Shown here in pieces: positions 43,641 through 54,191 of a stretch of DNA of 64,000 bases (positions are counted from its first letter, which is position 1; each line of letters starts with the position of its first letter). Source of the DNA: Synechococcales cyanobacterium C42_A2020_086 (lineage in GTDB: Bacteria; Cyanobacteriota; Cyanobacteriia; Elainellales; Elainellaceae); the NCBI GenBank assembly GCA_015272325.1, contig JACYLU010000038.1, positions 62,001 through 126,000 on the forward strand, in the 5' to 3' direction. Below the pieces are notes generated by a model. The model was not told the DNA's origin, made no database searches, and was given only the letters and a program-made list of their open reading frames with translations. Both the position numbers and the translations under genes were made by a program.

Positions 43641-44561
43641 TTACAACAGCCCCTCTTCCGTGAGAAACGTCTTGGCGACGTCGGCAGGCTCTTTCTGGTT
43701 GCCGCTGACCTCAAAGTTGAGCCGCTGCATGGTCTCGTTCGTTAACTTGGGAGCTAAAGCATTCAGCGCTTCTGCCAAACCCGGATGGGTGTCGAGGGCT
43801 TCCTGTCGCACTACCGGCGCCACTTGATAGGGCGGGAAAAGCTGTTTATCGTCTTCCAGCACCACTAGATTGAAGGCAGCAATTTCGCCGTCCGTGCCGA
43901 AGGCAACGCTGACATCCGCTTCCCCATCAGTCAGAGCCTTATAGCGCAACCCTGGATCCACAGCTTTGTATTCCTTCAGCTCAAAGTTGCCGTACTTTTG
44001 CTTGATGCCGGGCAACCCATCTTCCCGCACCTCAAATTCCGGCGGACCCACCATCACGAGCTGATCGGCCTTCGCTGCCATATCGGAGATGGTTTTGATG
44101 CCAAACCGCTGAGAGCCTTCTTGGGTCATGGCTAGGGCTTGAGTGTTATTCATCGGGGCAGGATCCAGCCACACTAAGTTGTACTTTTCTTTGTAGCCGG
44201 AGGAAACTTTCTCGAACACCTCCTGGCGATCGCTGCTGGGGGGGAGCTTCAAAATCGTCAGCAATCCGGTGCCGGTGTACTCGGGGTAGAGGTCGATCTC
44301 GCCGCTCTCGAGGGCTGCCTGTGCCACCGGAGTGCCTCCCAGATTCAGCTTGCGCTCCACTGGAAACCCAGCTTTCTCTAGCACCAGCGCGTACATCTCG
44401 CCAATAATAAACGCTTCTGTAAAATCCTTAGAACCAACTCGAATCGGGGTTTGTGTATCTGCACCATTGCCTCCGGTGCCACCTCCGGCACAGGCAATCA
44501 AAATTGTGGCGGTCAGCAGAGCCAGGATAGGCAAAATGAGCAAACGGCGGAATCTTCTCAT
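43641..44561 (-). CDS. Osmoprotectant ABC transporter substrate-binding lipoprotein (OpuBC/OsmF-like)
   Basis: Periplasmic binding protein of 306 residues. Lipoprotein signal ending ILIAC (Cys24). Family blocks are RVGSKDFTEAFIIGEM, LYPEYTGTGLL and ADVSVAFGTDGEIAAFNLVVLEDDK, as in glycine-betaine/choline-binding OpuAC-type proteins. ATG at 44561 is chosen because GAGGA lies 7 nt upstream and the result is a normal lipoprotein signal; an ATG 15 codons earlier lacks both. Its transporter partner, the ATPase, follows downstream, but no permease gene lies between or beside them. Confidence 0.92.
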   Translation of the reverse strand: MRRFRRLLILPILALLTATILIACAGGGTGGNGADTQTPIRVGSKDFTEAFIIGEMYALVLEKAGFPVERKLNLGGTPVAQAALESGEIDLYPEYTGTGLLTILKLPPSSDRQEVFEKVSSGYKEKYNLVWLDPAPMNNTQALAMTQEGSQRFGIKTISDMAAKADQLVMVGPPEFEVREDGLPGIKQKYGNFELKEYKAVDPGLRYKALTDGEADVSVAFGTDGEIAAFNLVVLEDDKQLFPPYQVAPVVRQEALDTHPGLAEALNALAPKLTNETMQRLNFEVSGNQKEPADVAKTFLTEEGLL

Positions 44562-44833
44562 AACCAAATCCTCGACGGGGTCTCCGTAGGGAGAAGTGAC
44601 GTTCATTACGTATCCTGATCATCATAGCGGACTCTGCCCCGATGCCCAAATTGGACTAAGGTAGAGGATTCTGAGCCGAATGCAAAGGAAATATCACCCC
44701 GGCACAGACAGGCATTCTCATCAGCGTTGCAAGCAGTATTTGATAGAGCTTCACCTGATAATGCCTCACCCATAGCACCAAATCCATTGCCTTCGATATT
44801 GTCCTGCCGGGTGTAATTAGGGCTTGGGTCGGT

Positions 44834-46381
44834 TTAAGGTAGCCAGCGCGGCTGTATTCCTTTGATACCTAGCGCTTCGGGTTCGGTGGGCTGAGGTACA
44901 CCCTGAGCATCTTGCAGAATGGGCAGGAACCAGAGCTGGCTGGAGGTAATCGCCTTGCCATCGCTGCTGCGGAAGAGTCCTCCTGAGGTTTGCTCGCTGC
45001 TAGTCACGGTTTGGTCAAACAGAATACCCAAGTTATCAGGAGCCAAGCTCACCTGAATGTCCCGCTGGATCGGCAGCCGCAGCAGATCCAGTACCTTAGT
45101 GGTTTCCAGAGCAATGGCGGCCAGATACGGTTCCTCTAGGTATTCTTCGGTATCTAGACGTTTAGTGTAGAGGCAGTAGAGGTTGCGCTTTGCTGCGTCG
45201 AATTCAGCAAAGAGAATCGAGCCATCGGTCGTCAGCAGCTCTTTCTCGTTGCCCTGGTTGGTCACCAAGAATAACGAGCGGGTCGGTTTTTGGGGATTGC
45301 TGTTGAACTTGACCATGGCAGCCGCAGACCCATCGCGGGCAAAGCTGAGGATGACGCCGTATTTCGGCAAAAAGTCTAGGGTTTCGGCATGTTGCGGATC
45401 GAGCGGCAGAATCGCCATGCCCTGCCCCTGAGACATCGCAATGGACTGGCTATCGGGAGCAATCAGGAAATCGCCTCCTGGATCGGTGTTGACCTGCTGC
45501 GGCGGCTGTCCTGAGCGCACAAGCCACAGCCCAAAGTCTGCCGGGTTCTGACGATTGACCCGTTGCACGGCAATGGTTTTGCCGTCGGGCGACAGGTCAA
45601 ATTTCAGGTTCTGGTATTCCCTGCTGTCCAGCACTAGCTCCACGACGCCGGGCGGCTGATCGGGTTTGGAGACCGGACTAGGGCTAGATGGGACGCCCAA
45701 CAGCGGCGGAGCCGCAACGGAAATGCCGGTGGTGACCGTGTAGAGCTGCTGGTCTAAAATGCCTTGATTTTGCGCGGCTCGTTCGGTGGCAGAAAACAGA
45801 ATTCGGTCGCCCTCGGGATACGGCTCGAAATCCATGACGACGAGCGTCTCCGGTGTTAGGATCCGCTTTTCTTGCTGGGTGAGGTTTTGCAACACCAAGC
45901 GCCCTGCTTCCTGCCCCTCTACGCCCAGATAGACAAACGCCCGATTGCGCGAGCGAAACTGCCCCGTAAAGGGACGCATCTGAGTGCGCGGATCATCAGC
46001 CGAGCTAAAGCGATCGCGGGCCCCTGTCAGTGTCAGCTCGAAGGTTTTGCCATAGGGGGCCGGCGTTTCCAGCGTGTAGGCCATGCGCCGTCCAGCCCAG
46101 CTAAACTTCCCCGGCAGCGGCGGTTCAATTCTTAAATTGTTCTCCACACTGGCATGATCCATCGGACGGCTAAAGGCCAAAATAAAAGCGGTGTCTTCGG
46201 CTCCCACTTGCCGGTCTTGCCAGCTAAAGTCGCGCACACGGGCAGCAGTACGGTCGCCCTTGAGCAGCAGCAGGCTAATCACGATGCTGAGCACCAGCAT
46301 CAAGAGAATAGCGGTGCGGTCCAGCGGCTGAGTCAACCGTTTTAAGGGAGCCGGAGGCTTAGAGGTGGGAGATTTCACCAT
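44834..46381 (-). CDS. Membrane-anchored Ig-like/beta-propeller protein, unknown
   Basis: A 515-residue protein with an N-terminal membrane anchor (about 25-45, LLMLVLSIVISLLLL). An Ig-like domain of the SbsA type comes next (AFILAFSRPMDHASVENNLRIEP). The bulk is a set of WD40/PD40-like repeats (NLKFDLSPDGKTIAVQRV, FLIAPDSQSIAMSQG, VSLAPDNLGILFDQT). A soluble propeller held outside the cytoplasm is likely. I recognise no named family. ATG at 46381 is chosen for the membrane anchor; earlier ATGs only add unconserved residues. It is divergent from gatB. Confidence 0.7.
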   Translation of the reverse strand: MVKSPTSKPPAPLKRLTQPLDRTAILLMLVLSIVISLLLLKGDRTAARVRDFSWQDRQVGAEDTAFILAFSRPMDHASVENNLRIEPPLPGKFSWAGRRMAYTLETPAPYGKTFELTLTGARDRFSSADDPRTQMRPFTGQFRSRNRAFVYLGVEGQEAGRLVLQNLTQQEKRILTPETLVVMDFEPYPEGDRILFSATERAAQNQGILDQQLYTVTTGISVAAPPLLGVPSSPSPVSKPDQPPGVVELVLDSREYQNLKFDLSPDGKTIAVQRVNRQNPADFGLWLVRSGQPPQQVNTDPGGDFLIAPDSQSIAMSQGQGMAILPLDPQHAETLDFLPKYGVILSFARDGSAAAMVKFNSNPQKPTRSLFLVTNQGNEKELLTTDGSILFAEFDAAKRNLYCLYTKRLDTEEYLEEPYLAAIALETTKVLDLLRLPIQRDIQVSLAPDNLGILFDQTVTSSEQTSGGLFRSSDGKAITSSQLWFLPILQDAQGVPQPTEPEALGIKGIQPRWLP

Positions 46382-46576
46382 AGCAAGGAGCGAAGAAGCA
46401 ATAACATTAATGCAGGGTGCTACGTCAGCAAACCAGGATATCCGAAATTGCATTTTTTCACAGCCGGGATCCGCTGCAGCCATATTCTCAGCTAGCTGAC
46501 GGTTTCCTCTCCAGCTCACTACCGACGCCAGTCCTCTACAATAGAGCCATTCGATCGTTGCTTAAATGGGATTTTC

Positions 46577-48061
46577 ATGACACCTGCGACTCCAGTCAAA
46601 ACTAAATATGAAGCCATTATTGGTCTAGAAACCCATTGCCAGCTCAGCACCGAAACCAAAATTTTTTCCAGCAGCTCAACGCAGTTTGGCTCCGACCCCA
46701 ACACAAACATTGACCCAGTCTGTTTGGGGTTGCCAGGAACGCTGCCCGTGCTCAACCAGAAGGTACTGGAATACGCCGTTAAGGCTGGACTAGCACTCAA
46801 CTGCCAGATTGCCCCCTACAGCAAGTTCGACCGCAAGCAATATTTCTATCCCGACCTGCCCAAGAACTACCAAATCTCGCAGTACGATTTGCCGATCGCC
46901 GAGCACGGCTGGCTGGAGATCGAACTGGTAGATGCCGACGGCAACCCGATCCGCAAGCGGATTGGCATTACGCGGCTGCACATGGAAGAAGACGCCGGCA
47001 AACTCGTACATGGCGGCAGCGATCGTCTCTCGGGGTCTACCTACTCGCTGGTGGACTACAACCGGGCGGGCGTACCGCTAGTCGAAATTGTCTCGGAACC
47101 GGATATGCGCTCTGGACAAGAGGCGGCAGAATATGCCCAAGAACTGCGGCGGATTGTTCGCTATCTCGGCGTCAGCGACGGCAATATGCAGGAAGGCTCG
47201 CTGCGCTGCGACGTCAATATTTCCGTGCGCCCCGTCGGGTCAGATAAGTTTGGCACGAAGGTAGAAATCAAAAACATGAACTCCTTCAGCGCCATTCAGA
47301 AAGCGATCGACTACGAGATCGAGCGGCAAGTGGCAGCTGTGGAAGCCGGCGAGCGGATCATCCAGGAAACGCGGCTGTGGGACGAAGCCAGCCAGCGAAC
47401 AGTCAGCATGCGCACCAAGGAAGGCTCTAGCGACTACCGCTATTTCCCCGAACCAGATCTGGGTCCCATCGAAGTCTCGCCGGAACAGTTGGCAATCTGG
47501 AAGGCCGAGCTGCCGGAACTGCCCGCCCAGAAACGACGTCGCTACGAAACTGAACTGGGGTTGTCTCCCTACGACGCCCGGGTGCTCACCGACGACCGCG
47601 CCATTGCCGAATACTTTGAAGCGACCGTGGCCGCCGGAGCTAGCCCCAAGCTTGCCGCCAACTGGATCATGGGCGATATCAGCGCCTATCTAAACACCGA
47701 GAAGCTGAGCATCCGCGAGTTGAAGCTGCAACCCGAGTCGCTAGCCGAGATGATCAAGCTCATCGAAGCCAACACGATTAGCAATAAAATCGGCAAAGAC
47801 ATCCTGCCGGAACTGCTGGCTAAGGGCGGCTCTGCCAAGGCACTCGTCGAGAAGAAAGGCTTGGTGCAAATCTCCGACCCCAAAGTGATCGAAGATGCTA
47901 TCGACACGGTTCTGGCTGCCAATCCGGGCGAGCTGGAAAAATACCGCAGCGGCAAAAAAAACCTGCTCGGCTTCTTTGTCGGACAGGTGATGAAAGCCAC
48001 TGGCGGCAAAGCCGATCCTAAGCTGACGAATCAGCTCCTCCAGAAAAAGCTAGAGGGCTAA
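46577..48061 (+). CDS. gatB: Aspartyl/glutamyl-tRNA amidotransferase subunit B
   Basis: Part of the GatCAB complex that converts Glu-tRNA(Gln) and Asp-tRNA(Asn) to the amidated forms, needed in cyanobacteria, which lack GlnRS. The 494-residue protein shows [10 protein letters not shown], the core signature [20 protein letters not shown] and [10 protein letters not shown]. The C-terminal YqeY-like tail domain is present ([18 protein letters not shown]). Subunits A and C are not nearby. Confidence 0.98.
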   Translation: MTPATPVKTKYEAIIGLETHCQLSTETKIFSSSSTQFGSDPNTNIDPVCLGLPGTLPVLNQKVLEYAVKAGLALNCQIAPYSKFDRKQYFYPDLPKNYQISQYDLPIAEHGWLEIELVDADGNPIRKRIGITRLHMEEDAGKLVHGGSDRLSGSTYSLVDYNRAGVPLVEIVSEPDMRSGQEAAEYAQELRRIVRYLGVSDGNMQEGSLRCDVNISVRPVGSDKFGTKVEIKNMNSFSAIQKAIDYEIERQVAAVEAGERIIQETRLWDEASQRTVSMRTKEGSSDYRYFPEPDLGPIEVSPEQLAIWKAELPELPAQKRRRYETELGLSPYDARVLTDDRAIAEYFEATVAAGASPKLAANWIMGDISAYLNTEKLSIRELKLQPESLAEMIKLIEANTISNKIGKDILPELLAKGGSAKALVEKKGLVQISDPKVIEDAIDTVLAANPGELEKYRSGKKNLLGFFVGQVMKATGGKADPKLTNQLLQKKLEG

Positions 48062-48176
48062 CCTCTGGTTGGTAAGGGCAATGCATTCGAGTGATCCTCT
48101 GGAAAGGAATGCTCAGCCCTTACCGTATGGTGTGCTCTACAATGCAGCAGACTTGGTTTTGGTTTCAGGCTTAGAC

Positions 48177-48725
48177 TCACTTAGATTCAACCGTAGAGGG
48201 AGTGGACAGCCCGCCGAGGCGAATCTCTGAGCAGAAAGATGCCATGCTGAAGCCGCCAAACCGCTTCAGAATGCTGGTGCGCAGCCGCAGGTTGGGGCTG
48301 GCAAACCACAGCCGCTCTTCGGAGTACATAGTTTCGTACTCGGTGATCAGCGTCAGGGCGTCGTCGCTACCCATGACATAGCGACCAGCCACCGGCGCTT
48401 TCTCGGCATAGCCCATTTCCCGCAGCAGCTTGCCTTGATTCACATTTTCCGGATCGGCAACGGGCACGAGAACTGTTGAGCCGGCATGCTTCTCTTCGTC
48501 CCATTCCATCGTGCCGTCCCAGGTGACGCGAGCACCGCAGAGCGCTAGTTCTGGGTCCACCTCATACTGCTGACAGAGCTGAATCACTGCCGGGTCATCT
48601 TTTGCTAGTAGCTCAATCACCAGATCGGACTTGCCACCTTCGGATTGTTTAAACGCCAAGTGGTGACTTGTGCGCTGAGAAAACCATTTACCGGAACTTT
48701 GTTGAAAAAATTCTGTGATATCCAT
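48177..48725 (-). CDS. cpcS: Phycobiliprotein lyase, CpcS/CpeS family
   Basis: Attaches phycocyanobilin to Cys82/84 of phycobiliprotein subunits. The 182-residue protein opens [20 protein letters not shown] and carries the conserved [43 protein letters not shown] and [11 protein letters not shown] of the CpcS-I group. The fold is a fatty-acid-binding-like beta barrel. I prefer ATG at 48725 because family members begin there. An ATG 16 codons earlier (48773) overlaps the stop of the upstream membrane gene as ATGA, which is the alternative. Confidence 0.95.
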   Translation of the reverse strand: MDITEFFQQSSGKWFSQRTSHHLAFKQSEGGKSDLVIELLAKDDPAVIQLCQQYEVDPELALCGARVTWDGTMEWDEEKHAGSTVLVPVADPENVNQGKLLREMGYAEKAPVAGRYVMGSDDALTLITEYETMYSEERLWFASPNLRLRTSILKRFGGFSMASFCSEIRLGGLSTPSTVESK

Positions 48726-48769
48726 GCTGCTGTACTGCCATTCAGCGGGTTGATCTATTTCACTATCCT

Positions 48770-50515
48770 TCATCTTAAGGTACCGCCGGACGCTGACGGC
48801 TCTGCATCAACGACATCAGCCACAAGACAGGTGGCGTCAACTACCGACAGATTCTTTGCCCGAAACACCGTACAGCCCTCAGCCCGCTGTTGCAGCACAG
48901 GTACGCCGCGATTGAGGTTGCGAATGGCGGGTTTCGTGGCCGTGGGATATTGCCGCACCCACTCCTGCCGCAGGAATCTCGGCTTAAACACCTCGGGTTC
49001 AATTAACCAGAATGTGATTTGGTAGGTGTCGATGACGCGCTGAAGCTCTGCCGGATCACGGGTGTACTGCGCCCGGATCAGATCCATCGCTCGCTGACGA
49101 AACTGATTAGCGTAGCCCACGTGATAAGGAATGGCAAACTCACGCCCCACCACCACCGAGCGCTGAGAGAAAGTTGGCAGATTGTCCGCTTCCCGCAGCA
49201 GCGAGGCAATGCGAATATCTTTCGGCTGCTGGGCAAAAAAGTTGTAGAGCGACGGATTCTCGCCGGTCCTATAGTTGTGATCTGGAAACTCGGTAGTGTA
49301 GGTGGGAAGCAGCAGCAGGTGCCCCGCTAAGGCAACGGTGAGGGCGGCTATTCCTAGGCGCGGCAGGAGCGAAGATGATCGAGTCCAACGGCGCAATCCG
49401 GCTTCTAGCAGCAGCGTCAGAGTGATGGCGGTGGCAAAGATCAGCGCGTAGCGCAGCGTGTAGGTGGTATAGCGACTCGGCAGATGCAGCTTGAACAGCA
49501 CCGCGTGCGCTAGCCCAAACAGTACCAACCCGACGACCGCAATCTGCGGCAGAATCATCACCTTGCGGTGGACCTGAGTGGCTAAGGGGAACTTCTGAGG
49601 ACGCTGCAGCAGCCAGGGCAATAGAATCCCCAGGGCTATGATCGGCGGTGCAAAAGAGGGAAAAATACCGCTGCGAAAGCCGGTGAGCCAGAAAATCAGC
49701 GCATTGTCCCTGAAAAAGGAGCTACGATTGCCAAGGTAAAACTCCGGCAGTTCCCGCGCCTCCGCCGCCGTAATTGTGGGACCGAAGACCGACGCCGACA
49801 ACGCGAAGGGCAGCAGCACCAAAAAGGCGACAACCAGCCCGGCCGCGCTAAACCAATAATCCTGCCGCTCCCGAGACAGCCGTAGCCCTCGCCGCCAGCG
49901 TAATGGCAAACACAGCAGCAGTCCGGCAAACACAAACACATACTGCGGGTAGAACAAGCCCTCCAGCCCGATCGTCACCAGACAGGGCAACAGCCGCCGT
50001 CGCAGCAGGTAGTACAAAAACGCCAGAAAGATCAGCGGCATGAAGGCGCGAGGACTGGCGGAAATTACGTCTTCGTGGGCCCAGATCGTCTGGCTCACCA
50101 GCATGCCTGCCAAACAGCCGGTCAAGGGAATCGGCAGAAGTTGGACAGCGACACCAAAGCCATAGGCAGTGGCTGCGAGAGTCAGGGGCAGGGGCAGCAA
50201 CTTGCTCAGCAGCAGCGGGTTTACCCCCAGCCCGGCAAACAGGCGATAGAACTGGGTATAACCCCAGGGAGCCACCGATTGGAAATAGTCGGCAATTAAA
50301 TCATTCGGAAACAAATTCGGATCGAGAAACCGCTGCATCCAAAAGACATGCTGCCGGGCATCATCTTGCACGGTGTAGGGGAAGCTAAAGGCTTCCTGCG
50401 CCGCCACAATCCCCCAAATCAGCGTGTAGGTGAGGCAAATGCTCAACCAAAACAGCCGCCGCCAGCGCGAGGTTTTCGCTACCGGAGTAAACAGAAACGC
50501 ATCCAGAGAAGCCAT
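48770..50515 (-). CDS. Polytopic membrane protein, GT-C-like, paralogue A
   Basis: A 581-residue protein with about a dozen hydrophobic segments and a soluble C-terminal part (about 440-581). The first outer loop holds [10 protein letters not shown] (Asp51-Asp52), which in position and character resembles the acidic motif of GT-C glycosyltransferases. It is strongly similar to the gene at 52263-54053, sharing [13 protein letters not shown] and AFLYYLLR. No characterised homologue is known to me; substrate and reaction are inferred only. ATG at 50515 is chosen over a GTG upstream. The stop overlaps a possible cpcS start. Confidence 0.75.
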   Translation of the reverse strand: MASLDAFLFTPVAKTSRWRRLFWLSICLTYTLIWGIVAAQEAFSFPYTVQDDARQHVFWMQRFLDPNLFPNDLIADYFQSVAPWGYTQFYRLFAGLGVNPLLLSKLLPLPLTLAATAYGFGVAVQLLPIPLTGCLAGMLVSQTIWAHEDVISASPRAFMPLIFLAFLYYLLRRRLLPCLVTIGLEGLFYPQYVFVFAGLLLCLPLRWRRGLRLSRERQDYWFSAAGLVVAFLVLLPFALSASVFGPTITAAEARELPEFYLGNRSSFFRDNALIFWLTGFRSGIFPSFAPPIIALGILLPWLLQRPQKFPLATQVHRKVMILPQIAVVGLVLFGLAHAVLFKLHLPSRYTTYTLRYALIFATAITLTLLLEAGLRRWTRSSSLLPRLGIAALTVALAGHLLLLPTYTTEFPDHNYRTGENPSLYNFFAQQPKDIRIASLLREADNLPTFSQRSVVVGREFAIPYHVGYANQFRQRAMDLIRAQYTRDPAELQRVIDTYQITFWLIEPEVFKPRFLRQEWVRQYPTATKPAIRNLNRGVPVLQQRAEGCTVFRAKNLSVVDATCLVADVVDAEPSASGGTLR

Positions 50516-50653
50516 CACACCACACCCTAACACGCAGAATTACGCCCCATTAAACCACCCTTAGCCGTTAGATTCATCTACCTCGCCGAGTCTATTGTCT
50601 GGACTGGACTGCCCTTGGTTTGTCCCTCTAGATCCGCTAAACTGCCAGGCATC

Positions 50654-50677
50654 TGGTGTGTCGAGTGGTGTGTCGAG
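50654..50677. repeat. 12-bp perfect tandem duplication
   Basis: Two copies of TGGTGTGTCGAG immediately upstream of the middle GT39-like gene; the start codon follows 12 bp after the array. Confidence 0.9.
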
Positions 50678-50689
50678 GGGGCTGAGGCG

Positions 50690-52255
50690 ATGATCAACAA
50701 AAACTGGGGCTGGCGGACATTGCCGAGCGGGTGGCGCTATGGCGTGATTATTCTGCTGGTGCTGGGGATTTTTCTGCGGTTTTACCATCTCGATCGCAAG
50801 GTGTACTGGATCGACGAAACGAATACCTCGCTGCGCACCCTGGGCTACACCAAAACCGAGGTGATCGAAACGGCGTTCACAGGAGAGGTGATCACGGCGG
50901 ATCAGCTGATGCGGTTCCAGCGCTTGAGTCCTGATCGCGGCTGGTCGGATACCTGGACCGCGCTGACGGGCACCGCCGAACACACGCCGCTGTATTTTCT
51001 GCTGTCGCGAGCTTGGATTGGGGTGGTCGGGCATTCCGTAGCGACAATGCGGGCGTTGACGGCAATCTTCAGTATTTTGGCGATGCCGTGCCTGTTCTGG
51101 CTCTGCTGGGAGCTGTTTCAGTCTTTCGCCGTAGGCTGGGTGGCCGTCGGACTGTATGCGATTACGCCGCTGCATGTGCTCTACGCCCAGGAAGCGCGTC
51201 CCTATAGCCTGTGGACGGTGATGATTTTACTCTCGAGTGCGCTGCTGCTGCGGTCGCTGCGAACTCCGTCGCGGCAAAACTGGATTCTTTATGGGCTATC
51301 GCTGATTGCGGGACTCTACACGCAGTTGTTGTTCGGAGTAATGATTCTAACCCACGGACTCTATGTGCTGCTCACCGAGAAATGGCGTAGCCCCACGACG
51401 CGAGCCTACCTGATGACGACGGCTATAGCGCTGCTTGCCTTCACGCCTTGGCTGGCGCTGCTGATCCACAATTTGCCCAAAGTGCAGGAATCGACACGCT
51501 CCCTCACCGAGGGCTATTCCTTTGGCTACATGGTGAACCGCTGGTTTTTGAACTCGAGTCTGGCGTTTTTTGGGCGCGAGCTAGGCAGTGCCAATCTGCT
51601 GGTTGGCGTGCTCTGTGGCGTGGCGGTGGGGCTGCTGCCGCGCATCACCCCGAAGCGAAGCTGGCTGTTTGTGGTGCTGCTGGTGGCGGTGCCGTTTCTC
51701 TGCCTGGCATTGCCGGACGTCATTTTGGGCGGTCGTGCCTCACTGCGGATTCGCTATCTGTTTCCCACAATGCTGGGGATCCAGCTCGCCTTTGCCGCTC
51801 AGATTGCCCTGCAGGGGCTGTGGGGACGTACCTGGAGACAGCACTTCTGGCGCGGCGTGCTGGGGCTGCTGGTGGTGGGCGGTTTGGCCTCCTGCATAGT
51901 CAGTTCGCAAGCGGTGGTCTGGTGGAACAAGAGCGTGCCCCGCAGCAGCTACTACCCGATTGTCAGTGCTCTGATCAACGAAGCTGCCAATCCCTTGGTG
52001 ATCAGCGATGGCTCAGTCACCGACACCCTGGCGTTTAGTCGCTGGCTCGACCCAGACGTGCATCTACAGCTTTCCCTAGAGCCGCGCAAAATTCGAGTGG
52101 CTCGCGGCTATGACCCGATCTTTCTGCTCAACCCGGAAGAATCCACCAAGCGCATCTTTACCCGGCGCGGCTATGAGCTAACGCTGCTCTACCGAGATAC
52201 AACCGATGCCGATGACGTGGTGGATCGGTTGTGGCGGGCGGAGAAGAGCCAATAA
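50690..52255 (+). CDS. GT39/ArnT-like membrane glycosyltransferase
   Basis: A 521-residue integral membrane protein of the GT-C superfamily. The acidic outer-loop motif is VYWIDETNTSLRTL (Asp42-Glu43). The family also shows YAITPLHVLYAQEARPYSLW, the typical second conserved block of the PMT_2/mannosyltransferase-type enzymes. About 11 hydrophobic segments precede a short soluble tail. It is flanked on both sides, on the opposite strand, by two paralogues of another membrane family, so a shared pathway in cell-surface glycan assembly is plausible. The ATG has GAGG 7 nt upstream. Confidence 0.87.
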   Translation: MINKNWGWRTLPSGWRYGVIILLVLGIFLRFYHLDRKVYWIDETNTSLRTLGYTKTEVIETAFTGEVITADQLMRFQRLSPDRGWSDTWTALTGTAEHTPLYFLLSRAWIGVVGHSVATMRALTAIFSILAMPCLFWLCWELFQSFAVGWVAVGLYAITPLHVLYAQEARPYSLWTVMILLSSALLLRSLRTPSRQNWILYGLSLIAGLYTQLLFGVMILTHGLYVLLTEKWRSPTTRAYLMTTAIALLAFTPWLALLIHNLPKVQESTRSLTEGYSFGYMVNRWFLNSSLAFFGRELGSANLLVGVLCGVAVGLLPRITPKRSWLFVVLLVAVPFLCLALPDVILGGRASLRIRYLFPTMLGIQLAFAAQIALQGLWGRTWRQHFWRGVLGLLVVGGLASCIVSSQAVVWWNKSVPRSSYYPIVSALINEAANPLVISDGSVTDTLAFSRWLDPDVHLQLSLEPRKIRVARGYDPIFLLNPEESTKRIFTRRGYELTLLYRDTTDADDVVDRLWRAEKSQ

Positions 52256-52262
52256 GCCGGAC

Positions 52263-54053
52263 TCATTTCCTCATCAAACACTCTGCTCGCAGTAGCCGCA
52301 CTCCCGGTTCGCGATAGGCAGCACAGCCTTTGGCAGCGTCCTCTAGGGCTGGAAGAGTACCAGCTTGCAACTGAGCCTGAATCGACGGCGCGACCTCAGG
52401 AAACTGGGCAAAGAGCGAGCTGCGGTAGGCTTTAGAGTCACTGAAGTCGGCTGAGAAAGAATCGCGATCGAGCAGCCAGAAGTCGATGCCGTAGCGTTGG
52501 ATCACATCTTTGACGCGCTGCAAATTCGGGCTGTATTGGGCTTGCAAGAGGTCTATCAACCGCTGACTGAGGGCAGCAAAATAGTGCGGATGGTAGGGCA
52601 GCAGGTAGCCTTCGCCGCCGGCCAGCAGCGAGCGCTGAGCAAAGGAGGGGAGCTGGTTGGCTTCTTCGGTAAGCGAGGCAATCACGATATCCTTGGGCTG
52701 CTGCGCGAGAAACTGGTAGAGTCCGGGATGCTCGCCTTCGATGTAGCCAGTGACGGGAAAGCGGGCATTGTCGATTTCTAGAGAAAATGGGTAGAAGATC
52801 AGACTACTGCTGACCATCGCCGTCAACCCCAACGCCAGCCATACTCGCGAGGAATCACCACGCTGCAACAGCCACCGCATCGCTCCGTCCCACAAAACCA
52901 CCAAGGCAACACCGGCCGCCAACGCCAGCAGAATCCGCAGACTATGCTCGCTGTAGCGATTCGGCAAATGCAGCTTGAACGCCATCGGATGAGCAATCAA
53001 AAACATCAGCAGCGATACCAGCAGCGTTTGCGGCAGAATCCAGACGGCGGCAGAAATTTGCTGAGCCAGCGGCCAGGAATTCCGCCAGACGATCAGCAGC
53101 GGCAGCAGTAGCCCCAGCCCCAGTGGGGGAAACCGCAGCAGCAGCAATCCCCAATTGAAGTGGTCCTGGGATTTGGCCAGATCGCACCACTCGGTAGGCA
53201 TTAGACCACTGCGTTTGCCGCAGAACCAAAACTCGATGGGGTCATCGCTAAAGAAGGCGGACCAGCCAGGAGCGGTAAAGGCCGGTAACGCCCGCGCTTC
53301 TGCCAGCGTAATCACCTCCCCAAACTGCGAGGATTTCAAGGCATAGAGTCCGATCACCCCCGCCGCAACCGCTAGCCCAGCCAAGCTCAGCCGAATGATT
53401 GCCCGATCCTGCGTTAGCCGCGGTCGTTTGTTGCTCCAATCTACTAGCCGCAGCAGCAGGACACCTGCCGAAAGAAAAATCCCCTGCGGGTAGAACAAAC
53501 CTTGCAGCGCAATTGCTATACAGCAGGGCAGCAGCGACCCCCGCAGCAGATAGTACAAAAACGCCAGAAAAATCGGGTAGAAAAAGGCTCCCGGCGTTGC
53601 CGACACGAGATCATCCCGCATCCACAGGTTTTGATTCAGCAGGGTGGCGGTGGTGAACCCGACCATCGGCAGCGGCAGGATCTGGATGCCCACCCCAAAG
53701 CAGTAAACGGTGGTGATTAGTCCCAGAACCGGCGGCAGCAGCTTGCTCAGCAAAACCGGATCGACCCCAAGAATAGCAAACAGCCGATAGAGCGTCGTGT
53801 AGCCCCAGGGTGCCACTGACTGAAAATAGTCTGCCATCAGGTCATTGGGGAACAGCTCGGGGTCGAGAAACCGCCGCAGCCAAAACACATGCTGCCGAGC
53901 ATCGTCTTGGATCACGTAAGCACTGCTGAAGGCGTCTCGCAGAGCCGGCAGACTATAGAGCAGCGACACCAGTAAACTGGCTCCCAACCAAAAGCCAATG
54001 GATGAGCGGTTGGGTTTGCCGATGAGCCAGGTGTGAAGTCGGGTTGCCAGCAT
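52263..54053 (-). CDS. Polytopic membrane protein, GT-C-like, paralogue B
   Basis: A 596-residue homologue of the protein at 48770-50515 with the same outer-loop motif [11 protein letters not shown] (Asp50-Asp51), the same GYTTLYRLF and the same C-terminal soluble region with QPKDIVIASL. Paralogue A has [10 protein letters not shown] at the matching place. The pair is probably an old duplication, given the many differences between the conserved blocks. It ends 7 bp from the stop of the convergent GT39-like gene. Family not named by me. Confidence 0.75.
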   Translation of the reverse strand: MLATRLHTWLIGKPNRSSIGFWLGASLLVSLLYSLPALRDAFSSAYVIQDDARQHVFWLRRFLDPELFPNDLMADYFQSVAPWGYTTLYRLFAILGVDPVLLSKLLPPVLGLITTVYCFGVGIQILPLPMVGFTTATLLNQNLWMRDDLVSATPGAFFYPIFLAFLYYLLRGSLLPCCIAIALQGLFYPQGIFLSAGVLLLRLVDWSNKRPRLTQDRAIIRLSLAGLAVAAGVIGLYALKSSQFGEVITLAEARALPAFTAPGWSAFFSDDPIEFWFCGKRSGLMPTEWCDLAKSQDHFNWGLLLLRFPPLGLGLLLPLLIVWRNSWPLAQQISAAVWILPQTLLVSLLMFLIAHPMAFKLHLPNRYSEHSLRILLALAAGVALVVLWDGAMRWLLQRGDSSRVWLALGLTAMVSSSLIFYPFSLEIDNARFPVTGYIEGEHPGLYQFLAQQPKDIVIASLTEEANQLPSFAQRSLLAGGEGYLLPYHPHYFAALSQRLIDLLQAQYSPNLQRVKDVIQRYGIDFWLLDRDSFSADFSDSKAYRSSLFAQFPEVAPSIQAQLQAGTLPALEDAAKGCAAYREPGVRLLRAECLMRK

Positions 54054-54191
54054 AGACCTTAGTTCCTACCTGAATTCAGGACAATTGCGGGACGCCTAGC
54101 ATCAGTATCTGGAATGAGTGTCCGCAGACCATCCTTCAGACTACCTCAAGAGGCTGGAACTCTTCTGGAACTTTGGCTGACTTTAGAGCCG

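Noticed and set aside
53000..53720. Several open frames antisense to the GT-C-like paralogue B
   Set aside because: They are shadows of a GC-rich membrane-protein gene and show no protein family.
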